64,000 bases of DNA, taken from positions 201,704-265,703 of the forward strand of contig NZ_LMBX01000004.1 in the NCBI RefSeq assembly GCF_001439605.1, written 5' to 3'. The stretch is from Cytobacillus praedii. GTDB lineage: Bacteria > Bacillota > Bacilli > Bacillales > Cytobacillaceae. The position numbers were made by a program, and so were the translations under genes. Below the pieces are notes generated by a model. It ran no database searches. It worked only from the letters and a program-made list of their open reading frames with translations, and was not told the DNA's origin. This document shows, piece after piece, positions 9,676 through 18,023 of the stretch. Each line of letters begins with the position of its first letter. Position 1 is the first letter of the stretch.

Positions 9676-11295
9676 GTGAATCAAGAAGAGAAGGAAAAAA
9701 AACATCCGCGTATTTTTGAGCCAGTTACTTTTATTTTGACGATTGTTACAGCCGTTTTCGGGGCAATCATTGGAATGCAGATTATTACTAGCCTCGGTGT
9801 AACACCGAATACTTCTATCATTGGTGCTCTTCTAGCGATGCTGATTGCTAGAATCCCGATGAATCTTTTTAAAAGATACAAATCGATGCACCGTCAAAAC
9901 CTAGTACAAACATCTATTTCTGCAGCCACATTCGGTGCAGCTAATAGTTTATTAATTCCGATTGGGATTCCCTTCCTGATGGGAGCTCCGGAACTAATTG
10001 TTCCAATGTTAATCGGTGCAGCATTAGCGATGTTTGTCGATGCTGGTATTCTTTATAAAATATTTGACTCCAAGCTATTTCCTGCTTCAGGAACATGGGC
10101 GCCTGGGGTTGCAACAGCAGAAGCGATTATAGCGGGAGATAAAGGCGGGAAGCGCGCAGGTCTTCTTGGTCTAGGTACAGGAATCGGGATCATCGGTTCA
10201 TTTCTCCATATTCCTATGTCAGCGTTTGGGGTTGCCTTTATCGGGAATATTTGGGCGCTTTCCATGTTTGGGATTGGACTTTTGATTCGCCAATACTCGG
10301 TACCCGTGTTTGGCATCGATGTAAATGCATTATATATCCCCCATGGAATCATGGTTGGAGCGGGTATCGTCGCACTGGTTCAAGTTTCCATGCTGATTTT
10401 TTCAAAACAGAAAACACCAAAGAATGCCAATAAAGAGGTGGCAGCAGCATTAGAAACGGCAGATGAAGCGGGTTTAACTCGTTCAATTAAAGAGGCAAGA
10501 AGAACATTAGGCATAGGTTTTATCGTTTATGTTGTCATTGCTTTGATCATCGCTCTTACAGCTGGAATTATTACTGATATGTCTCCAGGCATGTTAATCG
10601 GATTCTTGCTATTCGCAGCTTTTGCAGCCTTCGTTCATGAATTAATTGTCGGAATTGCCGCCATGCACTCCGGCTGGTTCCCTGCCTTTGCCGTAGCCTT
10701 CATTACACTCCTGATTGGGATGATGGTTGGTTTTCCGCCGCTAGCACTCGCTTTGCTTGCAGGTTTTAGTGCAGCAACGGGTCCGGCATTTGCGGATATG
10801 GGTTATGACTTTAAAACAGGTCATATTCTGCGTGGAAATGGACAAGACAGAGAATTTGAAATAAAGGGCAGAAAGCAGCAATACATTACAGCGATGATCG
10901 CATTTGGCGTAGCGCTTTTAACAGTAGTTGTCACGTACAAAGGCTATTTTGCACAAAACTTAGTCCCGCCAATTGATGCTGTCTATGTATCAACCATCGA
11001 AGCAGGAACATCTAAAGACGTAGCTATGCAGCTGCTTCTATGGGCAATTCCAGGTGCCATCATTCAATTGATCGGCGGACCGAGCCGTCAGTTAGGGGTC
11101 ATGCTCGCGACAGGTCTATTAATCTTAACTCCTTATGCAGGCTTTGCAGTTTTAGCAGGGATTCTCATTCGCATCATCTGGAGAAAAGCGAAAGGAAAAG
11201 AAGCAGACACACCAATGAGTATTTTAGCAGCAGGGTTTATTGCGGGTGATGCATTATATAGCTTCTTTAATTCCATATTTAAAATGGGTAAGTGA
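9676..11295 (+). CDS. OPT/YSL-family transporter
   Basis: 539 residues, strongly hydrophobic with a dozen or more membrane helices. The conserved region around FPASGTWAPGVATAEAI followed by GGKRAGLLGLG corresponds to the OPT core. OPT proteins import oligopeptides, siderophore or metal complexes and some modified amino acids with protons. GTG start behind AGGGGGA. At 539 residues it is shorter than many OPT proteins. Placed inside the operon between the EamA protein and a DUF917 enzyme, it is the natural candidate for uptake of the unknown substrate. Confidence 0.82.
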   Translation: MNQEEKEKKHPRIFEPVTFILTIVTAVFGAIIGMQIITSLGVTPNTSIIGALLAMLIARIPMNLFKRYKSMHRQNLVQTSISAATFGAANSLLIPIGIPFLMGAPELIVPMLIGAALAMFVDAGILYKIFDSKLFPASGTWAPGVATAEAIIAGDKGGKRAGLLGLGTGIGIIGSFLHIPMSAFGVAFIGNIWALSMFGIGLLIRQYSVPVFGIDVNALYIPHGIMVGAGIVALVQVSMLIFSKQKTPKNANKEVAAALETADEAGLTRSIKEARRTLGIGFIVYVVIALIIALTAGIITDMSPGMLIGFLLFAAFAAFVHELIVGIAAMHSGWFPAFAVAFITLLIGMMVGFPPLALALLAGFSAATGPAFADMGYDFKTGHILRGNGQDREFEIKGRKQQYITAMIAFGVALLTVVVTYKGYFAQNLVPPIDAVYVSTIEAGTSKDVAMQLLLWAIPGAIIQLIGGPSRQLGVMLATGLLILTPYAGFAVLAGILIRIIWRKAKGKEADTPMSILAAGFIAGDALYSFFNSIFKMGK

Positions 11296-11306
11296 GGAGA
11301 ATTAAA

Positions 11307-12368
11307 ATGGCAAACATTCAATTAGACAAAAAAATGGTGGAATATGCCGTCTATGGCGGCGCAGTCTTAGGAGGCGGAGGAGGAGGCTGGATTGAAGAAG
11401 GCCTCCAAATCGGCAGGCTTGCAGTTGATATTGGCCAGCCGGTCCTCCTTACTGAAGATGAGGTTCAGGATGAAGATTTGCTTGTAACCGTGTCACTAGT
11501 TGGGGCTCCCGCGGCAAAGGATGCCTTTTTGAAACCGATTCATTATTCAAAAGCGCTTGAAATTCTTGCTCAAAAGATCGGAAAACCGATTCAAGGAATT
11601 ATCACCAATGAAAATGGTGCCGGAACGACAGTGAATGGATGGTTCCAATCCGCGATAACAGGCATTCCAGTCGTGGATATCCCTTGCAATGGAAGAGCTC
11701 ATCCAACAGGCTCAATGGGTTCGATGAATCTATCTGAGCAGGAGAAGTATATTTCCCATCAAGCAGCTGTTGGCGGGAAAGGTTCAAACTATATGGAATT
11801 GAGTATTTCAGGATCACTGGATAAAGCGTCAACGTTGATTCGTAAAGCTTCTGTTGAAGCTGGAGGTTTATTAGCGGTTGCGAGAAATCCAATTACTGCC
11901 GCCTATGCAAAGGCAAATGGTGCAGCAGGAGCCATCCAGCAGGCCATTGAGGTTGGACAAGCATTGCTAAGTCATACAGGAGAAGCTGCAATTGATGCGG
12001 TTGTGCAAAAGCTTGGAGGGAAAGTGGTAACAGAGGGGCTTGTAACCGATTTTACCCTTGAAACAACTGGAGGATTTGATGTTGGAACGGTAACGATTAA
12101 TGATGCTTTTGAAATGACCTTCTGGAATGAATATATGACGATTGAAAAAAATGGCGAGAGATTTGGCACGTTTCCAGACCTAATCATGACGCTGGATGCA
12201 AGGACCGCAGAACCAATTGTCTCAGCAGCCATTCAAAAAGGCCAGCAAATTGCCGTCATTGCCGTACCAAAGGAACATCTAATTTTGAGCAGCACGATGA
12301 GAAATGAAAAATTGATGAAGCCGGTAGAAGAAATTATTAAGAAATCGATTCTTGAATACAGTTTCTAA
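11307..12368 (+). CDS. DUF917 family protein (S-methyl-thiohydantoin desulfurase family)
   Basis: 353 residues. The N-terminus carries the family's glycine-rich hallmark (YGGAVLGGGGGGW). The family (DUF917, named for S-methyl thiohydantoin desulfurase) acts on hydantoin-like rings and is often found near hydantoinase/oxoprolinase genes. An earlier GTG at 11292 overlaps the previous gene, but the sequence GAGGAG lies just downstream of it. ATG at 11307 is therefore preferred. It lies 11 nt after the transporter and 22 nt before DUF1177. No metal ligands or catalytic residues could be assigned with certainty. The assignment rests on remembered family features. Confidence 0.72.
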   Translation: MANIQLDKKMVEYAVYGGAVLGGGGGGWIEEGLQIGRLAVDIGQPVLLTEDEVQDEDLLVTVSLVGAPAAKDAFLKPIHYSKALEILAQKIGKPIQGIITNENGAGTTVNGWFQSAITGIPVVDIPCNGRAHPTGSMGSMNLSEQEKYISHQAAVGGKGSNYMELSISGSLDKASTLIRKASVEAGGLLAVARNPITAAYAKANGAAGAIQQAIEVGQALLSHTGEAAIDAVVQKLGGKVVTEGLVTDFTLETTGGFDVGTVTINDAFEMTFWNEYMTIEKNGERFGTFPDLIMTLDARTAEPIVSAAIQKGQQIAVIAVPKEHLILSSTMRNEKLMKPVEEIIKKSILEYSF

Positions 12369-12390
12369 AATAGAAGGGATGAGGTTTTAA

Positions 12391-13338
12391 ATGGTACTTA
12401 AGCAAACATTAACAGTGATGGAATCTCTAGAAAGTGCTTACGTAACTGGAGAAAAGGTGAAGGAATTATTCAGTCTGTATAAAAACGTTGAAGTAACGGT
12501 TCAGACTGTTACAGGTGAAAAGGGAAGCACGGATTTTGTTAAAGTTGTTATCCCAGGGTCTGATGGGAAAAGTAAAGGTGGAAATGCACCGACAGTTGGT
12601 ATTATAGGTCGTCTTGGAGGCATTGGTGCCCGCCCTAGCCGAATTGGTCTTGTATCAGATGCAGACGGAGCTGTTGCAGCGGTCGCTTCAGCCTTGAAGC
12701 TTGCCGATATGCAAGCAAAAGGGGACACACTCCTTGGAGATGTATTGGTTACTACTCATATCTGTCCAGATGCGCCAACCCTGCCGCATGATCCGGTTGA
12801 TTTCATGGACTCACCAGTAGATATTTTAACAATGAACAAATATGAAGTGCTGCCTGAAATGGAAGTAGTCTTATCTATTGATACAACGAAAGGGAATCGT
12901 GTCGTCAATCATAAAGGAATTGCGATTTCTCCAACTGTAAAGGAAGGGTATATTCTGCGCGTAAGTGATGACCTGTTAAGAATTATGGAGATGACAACAG
13001 GTCAATTGCCTGTTACTTTCCCAATTACAACTCAAGACATCACACCATATGGAAATGACCTCTACCATATTAATTCAATCCTGCAGCCAGCGGTCGCTAC
13101 CGATTCGCCTGTCGTAGGTGTAGCCATTACAGCGCAATCAATAGTTCCTGGATGCGGAACAGGAGCCAGTCATGAAACAGACATCGCGGATGCCGTTCGG
13201 TTTGCAGTGGAAGTGGCAAAGGAAGCGACAAATGGAACATGTAAATTTTACAGCAACGATGAATTTAATAGAATCACAGATTTATACGGTTCAATGAAAG
13301 TATTACAAACATTAGGGCAAAAAACTGCTCAGCAATAA
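12391..13338 (+). CDS. DUF1177 family protein
   Basis: 315 residues without membrane helices or a signal peptide. The sequence matches my recollection of DUF1177. It has a central region with GRLGGIGARPSRIGLVSDADGA, THICPDAPTLPHDPVDFMDS (conserved Cys, His and Asp residues that could bind metal) and later PGCGTGASHETDIADAVRFA (Cys, His, Asp). The biochemical function is not established. Ribosome site GGGATGAGG, ATG at 12391. Followed by a hairpin terminator before aroM, so it may mark the end of the highly expressed half of the operon. Confidence 0.7.
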   Translation: MVLKQTLTVMESLESAYVTGEKVKELFSLYKNVEVTVQTVTGEKGSTDFVKVVIPGSDGKSKGGNAPTVGIIGRLGGIGARPSRIGLVSDADGAVAAVASALKLADMQAKGDTLLGDVLVTTHICPDAPTLPHDPVDFMDSPVDILTMNKYEVLPEMEVVLSIDTTKGNRVVNHKGIAISPTVKEGYILRVSDDLLRIMEMTTGQLPVTFPITTQDITPYGNDLYHINSILQPAVATDSPVVGVAITAQSIVPGCGTGASHETDIADAVRFAVEVAKEATNGTCKFYSNDEFNRITDLYGSMKVLQTLGQKTAQQ

Positions 13339-13339
13339 A

Positions 13340-13368
13340 AAGAGGAGGGCTGTGCCCTCCTTTTTCCA
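13340..13368 (+). terminator. Intra-operon hairpin terminator between DUF1177 and aroM
   Basis: AGGAGGGC pairs with GCCCTCCT around a TGT loop and is followed by five T. It lies directly after the DUF1177 stop and 12 bases before the ribosome site of the next gene. No clear promoter can fit between them, so it is probably a partial terminator that lowers expression of the downstream half. Confidence 0.75.
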
Positions 13369-13386
13369 TTCTAGGGGGTGTAGAAA

Positions 13387-14058
13387 ATGAAAAAGCTAGG
13401 AATGATCACCATCGGACAGGCACCGCGTACAGATGTTGCACCAATTATTGAAAAGTACTTAGATGGGCGTGCCGAATTGGTGCAGGTAGGTGTTTTGGAT
13501 GGGATGTCGAAAGAGTATATTGAAGAGACTTTGTACCCTGAGAAGGGTGATTATGTATTAACCTCTCGTTTAGTGACAAATGAATCAGTCGTGATGTCTC
13601 GTGAAAAAATTAAACCTATTTTACAGGAAAAAATAACTTATCTCGAACAGCAAGGCATTGAACAGATTCTTCTTCTATGTACAGGCGTTTTTCCAGGACT
13701 GACAACTTCTTCATCGTATCTGATTGAACCCGATCATGTGATCCCGCCAACCGTAAAAGCAATGGTTGGAGACCGCCGGTTTGGAGTCATCGTCCCGCTT
13801 AGTGAACAAAAGGAATCACTCTATCCAAAATTTTCTCCTTTTGGCTTAGAGCCATTTTTCGCTGTAGCCTCTCCCTATCATCATGATCAAGCAGGCTATG
13901 CAGAAGCGGCAGAAAACCTTAAAAACAAAGTGGATATTATTTTACTAGACTGTATGGGATACACGGAAGAGGCGCGTGAAATGATTTCAAAAGCAACAGG
14001 ACTTCCTGTCATTTTATCAAATGCCATCGTGGCAAAATTAACTTCAGAAATGATATAG
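13387..14058 (+). CDS. aroM: AroM family protein
   Basis: 223 residues, close to the 225 of E. coli AroM. It begins with the family signature KKLGMITIGQAPRTDV. It has a conserved LLLCTG (a Cys near residue 98) and IILLDCMGY (a Cys near 182), a two-cysteine arrangement like that of Asp/Glu/hydantoin racemases. The function of AroM is not established. Ribosome site AGGGGG. It sits between DUF1177 and the M29-like gene. A second racemase-type enzyme in the same operon as the one at 8007 is an attractive inference from the cysteine pair. Confidence 0.82.
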   Translation: MKKLGMITIGQAPRTDVAPIIEKYLDGRAELVQVGVLDGMSKEYIEETLYPEKGDYVLTSRLVTNESVVMSREKIKPILQEKITYLEQQGIEQILLLCTGVFPGLTTSSSYLIEPDHVIPPTVKAMVGDRRFGVIVPLSEQKESLYPKFSPFGLEPFFAVASPYHHDQAGYAEAAENLKNKVDIILLDCMGYTEEAREMISKATGLPVILSNAIVAKLTSEMI

Positions 14059-14073
14059 AAAAGGATGGTAGCA

Positions 14074-15021
14074 ATGAAAGAACAATTGATTGAAACAAGC
14101 AAAAATGTACTGTCGAACTGCCTGGGTCTTAAACAAGATGAACAGTTCCTTGTCGTGGCAGATGATGTCAAAAAGGAGCTCGCTGAATCCTTATACGAAG
14201 CTGGAAAGCTGCTTGGGGCTGAATCCATGCTGTTAGTCATGCAGGAAAGAGAAAGATCTGGAGAAGAGCCGCCAGCTGCCGTTGCGTCTGCCATGATCGA
14301 AGCAGATGTGGTGATATGCATTACCGAGCATTCCCTCACCCATACAAAAGCAAGGAAAAAAGCAGCTGCTTCAGGTACTCGCTTAGCGACAATGCCGGGT
14401 ATTACTGAAGACATGTTTTTAGAGGGAGCGATTTCCGCTGATTATTCAGAAGTAAAAGTACTTACCGATCGTGTGACAGACATCCTTACTAAAGGGGAAT
14501 CAGTAAGAATTGAGAAGGATGGATACTCACTCTCATTCTCCATTTCAGGACGTGATGGCATCCCGAGTACGGGGATGTATTTACATGCTGGAGAGTCAGG
14601 AAACCTGCCATCCGGAGAAGCGTACATCGCTCCTATCGAGGGGACGGCAAACGGGCAAATCTTAATTGACGGCTCAATTGCAGGCATCGGCAAACTGCAA
14701 TCACCAGTCCTTCTTTCTATTGAAAATGGACGGATTGTTGAGGCGATGGGAGAGGAAGGGGCAAAGTTACTAGAGATATTAGGTGAAGGAAACGGCAGAC
14801 TTCTAGGGGAATTTGGAATTGGTACAAATAATAAAGCCCGTATTACAGGTGTCGTGCTTGAGGATGAAAAGGTTTACGGAACCATTCATGTTGCCTTTGG
14901 CAGCAACAATACCTTCGGCGGAAACGTATCAGCGGGCGTGCATATAGATGGGGTAGTCAAACAGCCCGATATCTATATAAATGAAGAACTGCTCATGGAA
15001 AAAGGTGAATTTAAAAACTAA
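14074..15021 (+). CDS. M29-like aminopeptidase / NicX-type metalloenzyme
   Basis: 315 residues resembling the leucyl-aminopeptidase-T (M29)-like group. That group also contains the 2,5-dihydroxypyridine dioxygenase NicX. Visible marks are the N-terminal QFLVVADD region, the central PSTGMYLHAGESGNLPSGEAYIAP block with acidic and glycine residues, and a C-terminal HVAFGSNNTFGG followed by GVHIDGVV. These carry the Glu and His positions expected to bind metal. ATG at 14074 is chosen because AAAAGG lies 9 nt before it, whereas the ATG at 14065 touches that site. It may cleave a peptide or amide, or open an N-heteroaromatic ring; the sequence alone does not decide. Confidence 0.7.
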   Translation: MKEQLIETSKNVLSNCLGLKQDEQFLVVADDVKKELAESLYEAGKLLGAESMLLVMQERERSGEEPPAAVASAMIEADVVICITEHSLTHTKARKKAAASGTRLATMPGITEDMFLEGAISADYSEVKVLTDRVTDILTKGESVRIEKDGYSLSFSISGRDGIPSTGMYLHAGESGNLPSGEAYIAPIEGTANGQILIDGSIAGIGKLQSPVLLSIENGRIVEAMGEEGAKLLEILGEGNGRLLGEFGIGTNNKARITGVVLEDEKVYGTIHVAFGSNNTFGGNVSAGVHIDGVVKQPDIYINEELLMEKGEFKN

Positions 15022-15044
15022 GTGTAGTAAAGGGCGGATGTAAC

Positions 15045-15908
15045 ATGTCTAATCCAATCCATGCTTCCAATCGATTAGAATTAGAAGAACTCCATTTGGC
15101 TAAGGATTGTCTCAATCAAACAATTGAGATTCTTACTAGCCATGAAACTGTCAGAGGATTTTTGCCAAAGCCTCTTCCAGAAGGGGCTTTACAAGCCATT
15201 ACAGCTTCTGCACGCAGTGCGCCAACTTCATCCAATCTTCAAGCCTACAGTATTATTATCGTCAAAAATGAACAACGGAAGAATCGGTTAGCCACATTAT
15301 CCGGCAATCAGAATTTTATTCGAGAAGCCCCAGTATTTCTAGTATTTTGTGCAGATATTAATCGCTTAAAATATGTAACAGCAAAACAAGGCTATACATT
15401 TGCCGCTGAGACACTCGAGATGTTTCTGCTTTCTGCCGTTGATGCTTCATTAGCCTTACAAAATGCTTTAGTTGCAGCTGAATCCCTTGGACTAGCATGT
15501 GTTCCTGTTGGTTCTATCAGGAATGATCCAAAAGCTGTGGCAGATGAATTGAAACTTCCTGAGGGTGTGTTTGCGGTAGCTGGATTAGCTATAGGATTTG
15601 AACGAGAGGGTGTCAGAAGAGGGGTCAAGCCACGGCTTCCCGAACAACTAACCGTTCATGATGAGATCTATTCTACAGAAGATAGAGATCAATATCTAAA
15701 TGAATATGACCAAACGATGATTTCACGAAAAACGTATGATGGGCGCAGAGTTTCCTTAGCGGGGGAACCCGAAAAACACGGGGTGGATTACGGCTGGTGT
15801 GAGCACACAGCCCGGCGATGCACTCGCCCTGAAACAATTGCTGTTTCAGCAAGCCTAAGAGAAAATCTAAAACAAACCCTTGAAGAGCTAGGATTTCCAA
15901 TACGGTAA
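15045..15908 (+). CDS. NfsA-like flavin nitroreductase
   Basis: 287 residues of the NfsA/FRP nitroreductase group. It has ETVRGFLPKPLPEGAL at about 34-49, the FMN-contact block ARSAPTSSNLQAY (about 56-68), and the basic VKPRLP segment (about 195-200) that contacts NADPH in NfsA. The C-terminus carries an extra Arg/Cys-containing stretch (YGWCEHTARRCTRPE). NfsA-type enzymes reduce nitro groups, quinones or flavin with NADPH in the cytosol. Ribosome site GGGCGG, ATG at 15045, 23 nt behind the M29-like gene. Its place in the operon suggests reduction of the substrate or an intermediate. Confidence 0.85.
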   Translation: MSNPIHASNRLELEELHLAKDCLNQTIEILTSHETVRGFLPKPLPEGALQAITASARSAPTSSNLQAYSIIIVKNEQRKNRLATLSGNQNFIREAPVFLVFCADINRLKYVTAKQGYTFAAETLEMFLLSAVDASLALQNALVAAESLGLACVPVGSIRNDPKAVADELKLPEGVFAVAGLAIGFEREGVRRGVKPRLPEQLTVHDEIYSTEDRDQYLNEYDQTMISRKTYDGRRVSLAGEPEKHGVDYGWCEHTARRCTRPETIAVSASLRENLKQTLEELGFPIR

Positions 15909-15923
15909 AGGGAGTGAAATAGA

Positions 15924-16448
15924 GTGGAAGTAACAGAAGCCGTTAAAACAAGGCGAAGTACCAGGTCCTTTGATCCGCGTGGATTGCCAATGGAAATAAT
16001 GAAAGACATCGAAAATGCAATACTAAATAGTCCTTCTGGAAGTAACGCACAAGAATCTCATTTTGTGATCGTCCAGGATGAAAGACAAATAAAAAACATG
16101 AAACGGTTTGCCCCTGGATTATCAGGAAACCCTGCAGCGATCGTTGTCCTATGCTCCAATGCAAAAGAGTCGTTCATTCGGGGCGGGAAGGATTCGGAAG
16201 AAGTGCTGCGTTTTGTGAATCTCGGGATAGCAGCAGCCTATATTCTTCTCACTGCCCATTCAGAAGGGATAGGAAACTGCCCTGTACGCTCCTTCCATAA
16301 GGAATCTATTAAACGCATCCTTGACCTGCCTCATGAAATAGAACCAGAGCTTCTTATAAGCCTAGGCTATGCCGATATGCCACCGCGTCCCAAAACGAGC
16401 AAGCATGTAGAGGAGGTAATTTCCTATGAACACTACGGAAAATACTAA
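15924..16448 (+). CDS. Small nitroreductase-family flavoprotein
   Basis: 174 residues with the nitroreductase fold marks: KTRRSTRSFDPRGLP at the N-terminus, NSPSGSNAQESHFVIV (FMN phosphate contact), GIAAAYILLTAHSEGIG in the dimer helix, and a terminal SLGYADMPPRPK. GTG start after GGGAG. Fifteen bases separate it from the NfsA-like gene, and it overlaps the next gene by 23 bases. It belongs to a different subgroup from its neighbour, so the operon carries two distinct nitroreductases rather than a recent duplication. Confidence 0.83.
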   Translation: MEVTEAVKTRRSTRSFDPRGLPMEIMKDIENAILNSPSGSNAQESHFVIVQDERQIKNMKRFAPGLSGNPAAIVVLCSNAKESFIRGGKDSEEVLRFVNLGIAAAYILLTAHSEGIGNCPVRSFHKESIKRILDLPHEIEPELLISLGYADMPPRPKTSKHVEEVISYEHYGKY

Positions 16449-16737
16449 GACTGCCCAGCTTTTACAAGAGCAGCTTCTAGATTATGTTGCCTATACATTA
16501 ACGAGCGCAAAAGGATTATATAGAGAGCCTCATAGCTACGGACCGATGCGGATGATCGATTCAATGGAAAAAGCGCTGCACCTGCTGAAAGAAGCAGGAA
16601 TACAGGATGAGGCACTCGAGGAAGGCTTAGCAGCTGTAAGAAACGCCAGGTGGAAAGCGATGACCGAGCCAGACGAGTTTGGTAAGGCAATGGATGAATC
16701 GATTCTAAATCTTGTAGATATTACTGTTAATAAATAG
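16426..16737 (+). CDS. DUF6092-like small protein, last gene of the operon
   Basis: 103 residues. The sequence LLDYVAYTLTSAKGLYREPHSYGPMRMIDS resembles DUF6092, a small uncharacterised family. It is mainly alpha-helical with no catalytic motif that can be read. The start lies inside the preceding nitroreductase gene (23-nt overlap) with GAGGAGG just before it, showing tight translational coupling. It may be a partner or accessory subunit of that flavoprotein (inference). The family name is given from memory with moderate confidence. Confidence 0.7.
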   Translation: MNTTENTKTAQLLQEQLLDYVAYTLTSAKGLYREPHSYGPMRMIDSMEKALHLLKEAGIQDEALEEGLAAVRNARWKAMTEPDEFGKAMDESILNLVDITVNK

Positions 16738-16746
16738 GATTTTTGA

Positions 16747-16782
16747 GGGAACACAGCATCTCGAAATGTTGTGTTCCCTTTT
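16747..16782 (+). terminator. Operon terminator after the DUF6092-like gene
   Basis: GGGAACACAGCAT pairs with ATGTTGTGTTCCC (one G-T pair) around six bases and ends in four T. This closes the 8.0-16.7 kb operon. The following stretch to 17077 shows only the MerR promoter region and an in-frame 31-codon upstream extension without a ribosome site. Confidence 0.85.
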
Positions 16783-17077
16783 ATCTGTCCTTCTAATTGA
16801 TTTAGCAGCATGTTAAGTTGCCTGATGATTGCATTGTCGTATGTGCACTCCGTATAGCCATTCCCTCCATCATTATTTTTTAGATTAGCATATGACGTAA
16901 CGGAGGAAGTAAGCCAAATTACTTCCCTTTTACTCTAAATTCGGGTACTCCTACTATATTGTCACTCTACATCCATTCCATAAAATGTTCAAAAAATATG
17001 GTAAAATTATACTCTTTAGCTGTCATAATAAAAGTAATTATTTTTTCTACTTTGATAGACAGCGAGGAGGTTTAACA

Positions 17078-17926
17078 ATGCGAGATAAGATTCCAATTGG
17101 GAAAATGGCAAAGCTAAACAATATTACGATTCAAACCTTACATCATTATGATAAAATCGGTCTACTGTCACCATGTTATATTGATCCAGAAACAAATTAT
17201 CGTTTTTACAGTATTAAGCAATGCGCATGTCTTGATTTTATAAAGTATTTAAAGAATATGGGGTTTACACTGCAAGAAGTAAAAAAAGTTTTTGCAGAAA
17301 AAGATGCGGATTCAATGCCAAAGCTTCTTGATGAACAATTTCAATTGATTGACCAAAAAATGAATGAGCTTGCACAAGTGAAAAAAACGCTAAAGGTAGC
17401 AGCCGAAAACTATAAGACATATATGCAAATCCCGAAAATGGGGGTAGTTGAGAGGGAATATCTCCCAGAACGAATCATTTATTGCTATGACGGTAAAAGA
17501 GATATTTATGAAGATCAGTTAGAAACATATGAATTTATATTAAGGGAGCTAAGAGATTTAGCCCTTATTCATCAGTTCCCAACTTCATATTTTTGTAATG
17601 TAGGCTCGATAACTCGTATGGAAACCATTAAACAGCGGAAGCTAACATCCACAGAGATTTTCATGTTTGTTGATGCAGTTTGTTCCGACGTAAAGGGAAT
17701 AGAGCTTTTGCCTGCACATGAATACGTATCGATTTACTGTGATCACTTTTCGCAGGAGAAAGAGTATGCCATTAAATTAATCGATTTTATTGTGGAAAAT
17801 CAGCTTGAAATTGCTGGAGATTATATTTGTGAAGTTATTGTGGAATTGCCGTACTGGACACAGTATGAACGTAAGATGATTATGAAACTACAAATTCCTG
17901 TGAAAAAAAAATCAACTAGTGCTTGA
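17078..17926 (+). CDS. MerR-family transcriptional activator with effector-binding C-terminus
   Basis: 282 residues. The N-terminal MerR winged helix reads IPIGKMAKLNNITIQTLHHYDKIGLLSPCYIDPETNYRFYS, followed by the long dimerisation coiled coil (about 75-115). A GyrI/BmrR-like effector domain follows at about 125-275, as in BmrR, which binds lipophilic cations. The frame is open further upstream (to 16985), but GAGGAGG at 17064-17070 fixes the start at ATG 17078. Its stop codon overlaps the -35 box of a MerR-type promoter driving the next gene, so it probably controls that dehydrogenase. The inducer is unknown. Confidence 0.88.
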   Translation: MRDKIPIGKMAKLNNITIQTLHHYDKIGLLSPCYIDPETNYRFYSIKQCACLDFIKYLKNMGFTLQEVKKVFAEKDADSMPKLLDEQFQLIDQKMNELAQVKKTLKVAAENYKTYMQIPKMGVVEREYLPERIIYCYDGKRDIYEDQLETYEFILRELRDLALIHQFPTSYFCNVGSITRMETIKQRKLTSTEIFMFVDAVCSDVKGIELLPAHEYVSIYCDHFSQEKEYAIKLIDFIVENQLEIAGDYICEVIVELPYWTQYERKMIMKLQIPVKKKSTSA

Positions 17927-17953
17927 CCTTATTGTAACAATAAGGTTTACGAT
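17923..17953 (+). promoter_or_regulatory. MerR-type promoter with 19-bp spacer and operator palindrome
   Basis: TTGACC (17923-17928) and TACGAT (17948-17953) are separated by exactly 19 bp, the long spacer typical of MerR-activated promoters. The palindrome CCTTATTGTAACAATAAGG (17927-17945; 8-bp arms) lies in it, centred two bases left of the spacer centre as in the mer promoter. The -35 overlaps the stop codon of the MerR gene. The next gene downstream is the dehydrogenase at 18024. Confidence 0.8.
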
Positions 17954-18023
17954 AAAACTATAGAAATTCTCTTACATGTATACAAACATGTGAAATACTG
18001 AGCAAACCAAGGAGGAATAAGTG

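Noticed and set aside
10053..10352. Proline-rich antisense frames in the 9.7-15.9 kb operon
   Set aside because: Shadows of strongly coding plus-strand genes with no ribosome sites.
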